Below, in pieces: positions 46,907-54,412 of a stretch of 64,000 nucleotides of DNA. The position numbers and the translations under genes are program-made. Positions within the stretch are counted from its first letter, which is position 1. Every line of letters starts with the position of its first letter. The stretch covers positions 2,666,001 through 2,730,000 of the forward strand of contig NZ_CP042806.1 in the NCBI RefSeq assembly GCF_008000815.1. Direction: 5' to 3'. The notes beneath the pieces are model-generated. The model was not told where the DNA came from. It worked only from the letters and a program-made list of their open reading frames with translations, and made no database searches. The DNA comes from Terriglobus albidus (lineage in GTDB: Bacteria; Acidobacteriota; Terriglobia; Terriglobales; Acidobacteriaceae).

Positions 46907-48141
46907 AGCTGCTGAAACAGAAGATAGGCCTCGATAGCGCCTCGATCGGCCCTGCTGCGATTGAGAGGGCGCTGCAGGTCCGTATGTCTGCCTGTAAATT
47001 GCAGCACGAGCAGGAGTACGTGGAACTTCTGCTGGTGCGGGACAGCGAGCTGCAGGAGTTGATTGAGGCCGTGGTCGTGCCGGAGACCTGGTTCTTCCGC
47101 GATCGAGAGGCCTTTGCCGCGATGACCCGCCTGGTGCAGGAGGAATGGATGCCGTCGCATCCAGAGGGGATGCTTCGTGTGCTGAGTCTTCCGTGCTCCA
47201 CAGGAGAAGAGCCTTATTCCATCGCAATGGCGCTTCTGGATGCCGGGGTTCCGGCGAAGCGCTTCCTGGTGGATGCGGTCGACGTCAGCGGACGTGTCCT
47301 GCAGCTTGCGCAACGTGCCCTGTATGGCAGGAACTCTTTCCGCGGAAAGGACCTCCATTTTCGCGACCGCCACTTCGAGCCGCAGGCAAATGAATACCGG
47401 CTTTCGAAGGTAGTTCGACATCAGGTTCGTTTTCAGCACGGCAATCTCTTTCATGCGGACTTTCTGCCCGGTTCCGCGATTTACGACATCATCTACTGCC
47501 GCAATCTCCTTATCTATTTCGACACCGCCACACAGAAGCGCGCTGTCCAGATATTGACCCGCCTTCTTACAACGAAAGGCGTTCTGTTCCTGGGGCCTTC
47601 GGAGACATCTCTGGCTCAGCCGGGCGACTTTGTTTCGTTGCGGGTCCCGATGGCCTTCGGTTTTCGCAGGGCGGTTGATCTGCCGCAGCCGCAAAAAAAC
47701 AAGCACACTCCTCCACCGAAAAAGCCCGCTTACAGCGGCGGCCGACGGGTCGCGGTTGCCGCCAGGCCGCCTGAGTTCAGCGCTTCGCGTCCACTTGTCG
47801 CTGCAGCCAAACCGCAGTCCACGCCACCGCCTTCGTCTCTGGAGGAAGCGCAGCGACTGGCGGACAGGGGCCTGCTGCCTGACGCCATCAAGCATTGCGA
47901 AGATCATTTACGCCGCGAGGGGCCTTCAGACCAGGCATATTACCTCTTGGGGCTGATCCAGGATGCAACCGGAAAGCGCTCCGAGGCGACGGATGCATAC
48001 CGCAAAGCCCTCTACCTCAACCCGAATCACTACGAAGCCTTGGTTCACCTGGCGTTGCTGCTTGAGAGCCAGAAAGATGTATCAGGCGCTCAGGCCTTGA
48101 ACGCGCGTGCCCGGCGTCTGTTACAAAGGACGGCGCAATGA
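46885..48141 (+). CDS. wspC: CheR-type methyltransferase with C-terminal TPR, WspC position
   Basis: A 418-residue protein methylating glutamates of the receptor. The CheR N-terminal helical domain (1-80) leads to VPETWFFRDREAF; the SAM site is LPCSTGEEPYSIAMALLD and the catalytic region YDIIYCRNLLIYFD. After a Pro/Lys-rich linker (about 270-310) come TPR-like helices (LADRGLLPDAIKHCEDHL, KRSEATDAYRKALYLNPNHYEALVHLALLL). This CheR-TPR architecture is characteristic of WspC. ATGA overlap with the next gene. Confidence 0.93.
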   Translation: MASIELIELLKQKIGLDSASIGPAAIERALQVRMSACKLQHEQEYVELLLVRDSELQELIEAVVVPETWFFRDREAFAAMTRLVQEEWMPSHPEGMLRVLSLPCSTGEEPYSIAMALLDAGVPAKRFLVDAVDVSGRVLQLAQRALYGRNSFRGKDLHFRDRHFEPQANEYRLSKVVRHQVRFQHGNLFHADFLPGSAIYDIIYCRNLLIYFDTATQKRAVQILTRLLTTKGVLFLGPSETSLAQPGDFVSLRVPMAFGFRRAVDLPQPQKNKHTPPPKKPAYSGGRRVAVAARPPEFSASRPLVAAAKPQSTPPPSSLEEAQRLADRGLLPDAIKHCEDHLRREGPSDQAYYLLGLIQDATGKRSEATDAYRKALYLNPNHYEALVHLALLLESQKDVSGAQALNARARRLLQRTAQ

Positions 48142-48833
48142 GCCATCAGCCAACAACTCTCGAGGCCGCGCTCCCGGCCCTGAACGACTGCTGGAACAAG
48201 ATCGGAGTAGCCGGAGACGCCAGCTGCCCGGAGTTGCAGCAGCATGTCCATTGCCGCAACTGTCCGACGTATGCCGCAGCCGCGATCGTCCTGCTGGATC
48301 GCGATCTCCCTACCGGATATCTGGCGGAGTGGAGCCTTCACTACGCGCGAAAAAAACAGGACGGGGAGTCGGAGACTGAATCGGCTGTTATCTTCCGCAT
48401 CGGCGTGGAGTGGTTGGCGCTGCCGACCTCGATCATTCAGGAGGTTGCCGGGACAAAAGCGATCCACACGCTCCCTGGGTTTCGCAGCAATATGCTGCTG
48501 GGCCTGACACCCATTAATGGCGAGTTGATTGTTTGTGTTTCGCTGGCCCGGGTCCTCGGCCTGGAGGAAAGTCATGCGTCGGCGCAAAAGAAAGAGAAAC
48601 TCATCAGCCAACGTTTTCTGATTGCTGAAAAGGAAGGTTGGCGTGTGACCTTTCCAGTGGACGAAGTCCACGGCGTGCAGCGCTATACGGTACATCAGCG
48701 GCAACCGGTTCCAGCGACCGTCGCACATTCCGCAGGGACTTATACGAAGTCCGTGCTGCCGTGGCGGGACAAGAGCGTCGCCCTTCTTGATGATGGCCTG
48801 CTGTTCCACGCGCTAAACCGGAGCCTGTCGTGA
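48138..48833 (+). CDS. wspD: CheW-like coupling protein, WspD position
   Basis: A 231-residue second coupling protein. The N-terminal extension has a Cys-rich segment CPELQQHVHCRNCPTYAA at about 34-51, as in WspD proteins, before a CheW domain (VIFRIGVEWLALPTSIIQEV, NMLLGLTPINGELIVCVSL). The GTG of the kinase gene overlaps its stop. Confidence 0.9.
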   Translation: MSHQPTTLEAALPALNDCWNKIGVAGDASCPELQQHVHCRNCPTYAAAAIVLLDRDLPTGYLAEWSLHYARKKQDGESETESAVIFRIGVEWLALPTSIIQEVAGTKAIHTLPGFRSNMLLGLTPINGELIVCVSLARVLGLEESHASAQKKEKLISQRFLIAEKEGWRVTFPVDEVHGVQRYTVHQRQPVPATVAHSAGTYTKSVLPWRDKSVALLDDGLLFHALNRSLS

Positions 48834-51130
48834 GCAAAGACCGCAGCCCGCTTTCCATCCCCGACCTGTTTCGCATCGAAACAGAGAACCAGGCCAAGGT
48901 GCTCGTCCAGGGCCTGCTTGCGCTGGAGAGCAATACTGCTGCTCCGGAACCACTTGAGGCCTGCATGCGAGCCGCACACTCTATAAAAGGCGCGGCCCGC
49001 ATCGTCAATCTTCCCGCGGGTGTCGAACTGGCTCATGCGATGGAAGACCTCTTCGTCGCCGCACAGGAGGGAAGGCTCTCGCTTCGCCATGCGCAGATTG
49101 ACCTGCTGCTCAAAGGCGCGGATCTGATGCTGTCGATTGCAAAGGACCTGGAAGCGGCCCGCAACAGGCCGCCCGAAGAGAAGAATCCCGAGGTCTCGTC
49201 CTTTTTGATGAGGCTGCGGGAAGCCCTTGAAAACCCTGATGAGCAGGGAACTGTAGAAGATCTTCCACCCGCCACGGAGGACATGCAGGCCGGCTTCTCT
49301 CCGGAGATGCAGAGGGCTGCGACCGGCCTAGTGTCCTCGAATGGAAATATCCGTCCTGCCGCCGACTTCGATTCGACCAGCGGCGTACTTCGCATTACCG
49401 CCGGTAACTTAAACCGGTTGCTCGGCCTGGCCAGTGAATCGCTTGTGGTTTCGCGTCAGCTCAAGCCATTTGTGGAATCGCTTCTGAAGATCAAGCGCTT
49501 GCAGGATGCTTCGCTCCGCACCATAGATAACCTGCGCGAATCTCTGGGGCAGCATGTCAACGATGAGAGATACACGTGGGTCGATACAGACACCGCAGAG
49601 CTTCGGCGACTCATGCTGGAGAGTCAGCAGATGCTGTCACAGCGGTTGGCGGAGCTGGAGATGCTTGACCGCCGCTCCACGGGATTGACGCAGCGGCTCT
49701 ACGACCAGGCGCTGGCCTGCCGCATGCGCCCTTTCATGGATGGCGTCCATCGCTTCCCGCGTCTTGTGCGCGATCTGGGGCATTCCCTCGGTAAGCGAAT
49801 CAGGCTGGAGATTATTGGTGCGTCCACGCAGGTAGATCGCGAGATCCTGGAGAAACTGGACGGGCCGCTGAATCACCTCCTGAACAATGCCGCTGACCAT
49901 GGCATTGAACCGCCGGACGAGCGTGCCGCTTTGGGGAAGCCGCCTGAGGCTGTTATTACACTCGCGGCGCATCACAGGGCAGGAACGCTCCAGCTCACGA
50001 TATCGGACGATGGCCGCGGCATTGATCTTGAGAATCTTCGTTCCATGATCGTAAAGCGCCAGTTGAGCACAGAGGATATCGCCGGCAAGATGAGCGAAAG
50101 CGAGCTGCTGGAGTTCCTCTTTCTGCCCGGCTTCACCATGAAAGAGGCGGTCACGGAGCTCTCGGGGCGCGGTGTAGGGCTTGATGTCGTGCAAACCATG
50201 ATCAAGCAGGTGCGCGGCGTTATCACCGCGTCGTCGCAGCCCGGCAAGGGCATGCAGTTCCAGCTTCAATTGCCACTCACCCTGTCGGTGATTCACACGC
50301 TTGTCGTGACCATCGACAACGAGCTGTATGCTTTTCCGCTCGCGCACATTCTTGCCACGGTGAAGGTAAAAAAAGAAGAGGTCGCTTCGATCGAAGGGCG
50401 TCAGCACTTCCATTTCAAAGGCAGGCAGGTTGGCCTGGCGACGGCGCACCAGATCCTTGAGGGTAAAGACGCCGAGATCGATGCCGAGGATCTATCCGTC
50501 ATTGTTGCCGGCGATCAGGAGCGCACCTATGGCCTGGTCGTAGATCGTTTCGTGGGGCAACGGGAGCTGGTTATTCAGACGCTCGATGCCCGGCTGGGCA
50601 AGATCAGGAACATCAGCGCCGCTGCTCTGATGGATGATGGCGCTCCGGTATTGATTCTGGATGTCGACGACATGCTGCGCTCGCTTGAAAAAATTACCGC
50701 AACCGGCCGCCTGAGCAATGTGCGGGCGGGCGCGCATGAAGCACGGAAGCAGAGCAAGCGCGTGTTGATTGTTGACGACTCGCTCACAGTGCGGGAGCTG
50801 GAGCGAAAGCTTCTTACGCAATACGGTTATGAGGTGGAGGTAGCGGTAGACGGCATGGATGGCTGGAACGCCGTCCGCGCGGCCCATTTCGACCTGATCA
50901 TTACGGACATCGATATGCCGCGGCTGGACGGTGTTGAGTTGATCAAGCTCATCCGGCAGAACCCGCACCTGAAATCACGGCCGGTCATGATCGTCTCGTA
51001 CAAGGATCGTGAAGAAGACCGTCAGCGTGGTCTGGAAGCCGGTGCGGACTACTATTTGACGAAGGGGAGTTTCCACGACGAGACGATGTTGCAGGCTGTT
51101 ATCGATCTGATCGGCGAGGCTGGCGTATGA
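48830..51130 (+). CDS. wspE: Hybrid CheA-type histidine kinase with receiver, WspE position
   Basis: A 766-residue hybrid kinase. Domain order: HPt with phospho-acceptor H50 (MRAAHSIKGAARIV), dimerisation helices (about 195-300), HATPase (HLLNNAADHGIEPP; ISDDGRGIDL; SGRGVGLDVV), CheW-like domain (about 480-610), and a receiver (about 640-762) with phospho-acceptor D693 in IITDIDMPRLDG. It should phosphorylate both the WspF-like esterase and the WspR-like cyclase. Start is GTG 48830, overlapping the wspD stop; ATGA overlap with the next gene. Confidence 0.94.
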   Translation: MSKDRSPLSIPDLFRIETENQAKVLVQGLLALESNTAAPEPLEACMRAAHSIKGAARIVNLPAGVELAHAMEDLFVAAQEGRLSLRHAQIDLLLKGADLMLSIAKDLEAARNRPPEEKNPEVSSFLMRLREALENPDEQGTVEDLPPATEDMQAGFSPEMQRAATGLVSSNGNIRPAADFDSTSGVLRITAGNLNRLLGLASESLVVSRQLKPFVESLLKIKRLQDASLRTIDNLRESLGQHVNDERYTWVDTDTAELRRLMLESQQMLSQRLAELEMLDRRSTGLTQRLYDQALACRMRPFMDGVHRFPRLVRDLGHSLGKRIRLEIIGASTQVDREILEKLDGPLNHLLNNAADHGIEPPDERAALGKPPEAVITLAAHHRAGTLQLTISDDGRGIDLENLRSMIVKRQLSTEDIAGKMSESELLEFLFLPGFTMKEAVTELSGRGVGLDVVQTMIKQVRGVITASSQPGKGMQFQLQLPLTLSVIHTLVVTIDNELYAFPLAHILATVKVKKEEVASIEGRQHFHFKGRQVGLATAHQILEGKDAEIDAEDLSVIVAGDQERTYGLVVDRFVGQRELVIQTLDARLGKIRNISAAALMDDGAPVLILDVDDMLRSLEKITATGRLSNVRAGAHEARKQSKRVLIVDDSLTVRELERKLLTQYGYEVEVAVDGMDGWNAVRAAHFDLIITDIDMPRLDGVELIKLIRQNPHLKSRPVMIVSYKDREEDRQRGLEAGADYYLTKGSFHDETMLQAVIDLIGEAGV

Positions 51131-52158
51131 GGATAGGCATCGTGAACGATATGCCGCTCGCCGTGGAAGCGCTGCGACGGACGTTGTTGAATTCTCCAGA
51201 GCATAGCGTGATTTGGATCGCGGAGAACGGAGCCGACGCCGTAGCTCTCTGTGCCCAGGAGACGCCTGACCTGATCCTGATGGATCTGCTGATGCCGGTC
51301 ATGAACGGCGTAGAGGCCACGCGCCGCATCATGGCATCGACGCCCTGCATGATTCTGCTGGTCACCGCAAGCGTGCAGGAAAACAGCAGCATGGTGTTTG
51401 AGGCTCTGGGGCATGGCGCTCTGGATGCTCTGGATATGCCTGCCCTGTTTGCCGATGCCTCCGACATTGGGACCGCGGCACTGCTGACGAAGCTTGAAAG
51501 CATGGAAGGGCTGCTCGATAAGCGTCATAAGGCGGCGGGAACGGCGGTCCCTATCCGCAGCGTGCTGCCTGCCCGGCAGCCGAGCCTGATTGCTATTGGC
51601 TCCTCAGCAGGCGGTCCGGCGGCATTGGCGTCGATTCTGAGCCAGCTGCCGAAGGATTTTCCCGGAGCCATCGTCATCATTCAACACATCGATGAGAAGT
51701 TCATTCCGCAGATGGCAAAGTGGCTTGGGCAGCAGTCGGAGCTTCCGGTACGCCTGGCAGCGGAGGGCGATCCTCCAAAAGCCGGCGTTGTCCTGATCGC
51801 GGGCCGCAGCGATCATCTCACTTTCAAAACAGCAAACTCGATGGGATATAGTCATCAACCGAGCGATTATGTCTATCGGCCTTCGGTCGATGTTTTCTTC
51901 AAAAGTATCTGCAAACTCTGGGCAGGAAAGGCCATCGGTATTCTACTAACGGGCATGGGGCGTGACGGAGCCCTCGGTCTGCAGGCAATGCGTCAAAAAG
52001 GGCATTACACCATAACGCAGGATCAGAAGAGCAGTGCAGTGTATGGCATGCCGAAGGCGGCGGCTTCTCTGGGCGCCGCAGTCGACATTCTGCCTCTCGA
52101 CAAGATCTCCCATCGGCTTATCAATATCTTTGCCGAACAGAAAGAGGTGCGATTTTGA
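51127..52158 (+). CDS. wspF: CheB-type methylesterase, WspF position
   Basis: A 343-residue response-regulated esterase that resets the receptor. The receiver has phospho-acceptor D53 (LILMDLLMPVMNG); its first acidic pocket reads VNDMP, as I recall for WspF. The esterase catalytic triad is visible as Ser in IGSSAGGPAA, His in IIQHIDEKF and Asp in LTGMGRDGALG. In Pseudomonas, loss of WspF causes constitutive cyclic di-GMP production. Confidence 0.94.
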   Translation: MRIGIVNDMPLAVEALRRTLLNSPEHSVIWIAENGADAVALCAQETPDLILMDLLMPVMNGVEATRRIMASTPCMILLVTASVQENSSMVFEALGHGALDALDMPALFADASDIGTAALLTKLESMEGLLDKRHKAAGTAVPIRSVLPARQPSLIAIGSSAGGPAALASILSQLPKDFPGAIVIIQHIDEKFIPQMAKWLGQQSELPVRLAAEGDPPKAGVVLIAGRSDHLTFKTANSMGYSHQPSDYVYRPSVDVFFKSICKLWAGKAIGILLTGMGRDGALGLQAMRQKGHYTITQDQKSSAVYGMPKAAASLGAAVDILPLDKISHRLINIFAEQKEVRF

Positions 52159-53177
52159 GTTTCGATGCCTCCAACATACATCCGTTTGCTGTTGGTGAAC
52201 CACCCGACGATTATCTCGCCATGGTTCTGTTGGTGGACGATCAGCTTTTGGTCGGTGAGTCAGTAAGAATCATGTTGGGCAGTCAGCCCCATATGGAATT
52301 CCATTACTGCCCCGATGCGATCGATGCGCTGAGGACAGCCAAGGAAGTAAGACCTACCGTCATCTTGCAGGACCTCGTCATGCCGGGTGTGAATGGATTG
52401 GACCTGGTTCGTCAGTATCGCGCGGATCCGGCTACAAGCAGCATCCCGATCATCGTGCTCTCCAGCAAGGAAGAAGCCGCGGTTAAAAATGAGGCGTTTA
52501 AGGCCGGGGCAAACGACTACCTGGTCAAGTTGCCGCACGAGGTAGAACTGATCGCCCGCATCAACTATCACTCGAAGTCGTACTTAAACCAGCTACAGCG
52601 TGACGACGCATACCGTGCCCTGCGCGAGAGCCAGCGTCAGTTGCTGGAGATGAACTTCCAACTGCAGAGGCTGACGAATCTCGACGGTCTGACCGGTCTG
52701 AGCAATCGCAGGCACTTCGATCAACATATGGAGGCGGAGTGGAAGCGTGCGATACGCTCACAGACTCCTATCTCGCTCTTGATGCTCGATGTCGACCATT
52801 TCAAAAGCTATAACGATACCAGGGGACATCTGGCGGGCGATGAGGTGCTGAAGACAATCGCGACCACGATCCAGCAGACCTGCCTGCGTTCTTCAGGGAC
52901 AGCCGCACGTTTCGGCGGCGAGGAGTTTGCCCTGATCTTGACAGCGACGGATATGAGTGAGAGCGAGCGCTTGGGAGAACAACTGCGCCGCAATGTTGAA
53001 GCCCTCCAGATTCCTCATGGAGGATCGGACACGAGCCCATTCGTCACCGTAAGTCTCGGTGGAGCCTCGACGATACCGCAGGAAGGGGACGCCTTCCTGC
53101 GTCTTGTCGATGCCGCCGACAAGGCGCTCTATCGAGCAAAAGAGGCCGGACGGAACCGGCTTGTCTTCTCGGAATGA
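52155..53177 (+). CDS. wspR: Receiver-GGDEF diguanylate cyclase, WspR position
   Basis: A 340-residue output protein making cyclic di-GMP. The receiver domain has D73 (ILQDLVMPGVNG). A short coiled coil (about 140-172) leads to the GGDEF domain, whose active loop is GGEEF at 254-258, expected to be catalytic. The inhibitory I-site five residues before it reads RSSG (245-248); the canonical RxxD ends in Asp. It starts at TTG 52155 overlapping the wspF stop (TTGA); the next Met is residue 23, inside the receiver. Confidence 0.93.
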   Translation: MSFDASNIHPFAVGEPPDDYLAMVLLVDDQLLVGESVRIMLGSQPHMEFHYCPDAIDALRTAKEVRPTVILQDLVMPGVNGLDLVRQYRADPATSSIPIIVLSSKEEAAVKNEAFKAGANDYLVKLPHEVELIARINYHSKSYLNQLQRDDAYRALRESQRQLLEMNFQLQRLTNLDGLTGLSNRRHFDQHMEAEWKRAIRSQTPISLLMLDVDHFKSYNDTRGHLAGDEVLKTIATTIQQTCLRSSGTAARFGGEEFALILTATDMSESERLGEQLRRNVEALQIPHGGSDTSPFVTVSLGGASTIPQEGDAFLRLVDAADKALYRAKEAGRNRLVFSE

Positions 53178-53361
53178 GAATAGGTCTTCCGAGCGGTCAT
53201 CCTTGCCAAAGCCTCATCACTATAGCGTCCATTCTTACGGCGGCAAAATAAAGCTGACGGCCCCAAATGGGCACTAGCAGCATGATGCGCGGTTCTCTGC
53301 GGTGTAGCATTTCGAAGACCAATTGCGGCAAGAAAGAGGCATCCCTCTAAGGAGACGATTC

Positions 53362-53928
53362 GTGATCAGATCCGTTTTATTCCTAAGCCTGCTACTCCCC
53401 GGACTCCTGGTACCCGCCCTACCCGCACAGCAGTCCCGTAAGGCAAACATCTGGAAGCAGACACTCACCGAACGCCTGCCCCTGCTCGGCCACCGCAACT
53501 GGATTCTCGTTGTCGACTCTGCCTATCCACTGCAGACCTCACCCGGCGTTGAAGTAGTCGAGACCGACGCGGGCCAGATCGAGGTCACAAGAGCAGTCCT
53601 CGCTCAGATCAAAGACTCCATCCACGTCCGTCCAGTCATCTTCATGGACGCGGAGTTGCCCTTCCTCACCGAAGAAGACTCGCCAGGAGCAAACGCCTAC
53701 CGCCAACAAATCTCCGCGGTACTGCACAACTACACCATTCAGAACGAACTGCACGAGCAGCTTATCGCGCAAGTCTCCAACGCCGGCAAGGAGTTCAGGA
53801 TTCTCGTCCTCAAGACGCGCCTTACCGTACCTTACTCCTCTGTCTTCATCCGTCTTGATTGCAAATACGTCAGCGCCGATGCCGAAGATCGGCTCCGTGC
53901 TCGAATGAAGTCTGGTGTCCAGCCTTGA
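53362..53928 (+). CDS. Secreted RbsD/FucU-like protein
   Basis: A 188-residue protein with a signal peptide (MIRSVLFLSLLLPGLLVPALPAQQ). GTG 53362 is chosen because AAGGAGA lies seven bases upstream. The segment LPLLGHRNWILVVDSAYPLQ followed by HVRPVIFMDAELPFLTEED resembles the RbsD/FucU sugar-mutarotase fold (LGHxxxIxxxDxxxP). A secreted member is unusual because classic RbsD and FucU are cytoplasmic. It stands alone, so its role is uncertain; a mutarotase-like or purely binding function is possible. Confidence 0.6.
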   Translation: MIRSVLFLSLLLPGLLVPALPAQQSRKANIWKQTLTERLPLLGHRNWILVVDSAYPLQTSPGVEVVETDAGQIEVTRAVLAQIKDSIHVRPVIFMDAELPFLTEEDSPGANAYRQQISAVLHNYTIQNELHEQLIAQVSNAGKEFRILVLKTRLTVPYSSVFIRLDCKYVSADAEDRLRARMKSGVQP

Positions 53929-54412
53929 AGACATTCCAAGGTATTTTCTTCAGGAATGTGCTTCTTTGTGCGAAATCTTCCTTGCGGCGCCCATTCTGAG
54001 GTGCCGTCCATACAGCCCCTCCAGGTAGCTGCTGAAAGCAGGCTGATACGGCTTCGGGGAAGGCCTGGACCCTTATCTCACCGGAGAGGCAGTGGGAACC
54101 TCTGTAGCAAAGGCGCCCAAATCGGAAAGCTTGTATTCCAATCATCCAGCTTTTGTGTAAGCATTGTTCGCCCGCGATGGGCGGCTGTGCCGTGAGGCGA
54201 ACGATGAAGGTTTTATCGCCCATGAGTAGGACCATCCGCTACCGAGACATAAGAGCGGCTGATCGGCACAAAGCCGGGAAGGTCGGTCTGGATCCGGACG
54301 CGAAGAAGCGCTCCGCTGCCGGGATCGATAACGATCTCTCCGTGTTAGCTGGGGACATTGCCTTAGCACTCTCCAGGCCCCGAAATCCATCCACGGCAAA
54401 AGGAGAACATCC
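53929..54412. other. Gene-less leader ahead of the EF-G paralogue
   Basis: About 480 bases. A 70-codon frame from an ATG at 54204 reaches the EF-G start with a 4-base overlap and has GAGGCG upstream, but its product has no recognisable features, so it is not called. The promoter of the EF-G paralogue should lie here. No other structure was recognised. Confidence 0.4.
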
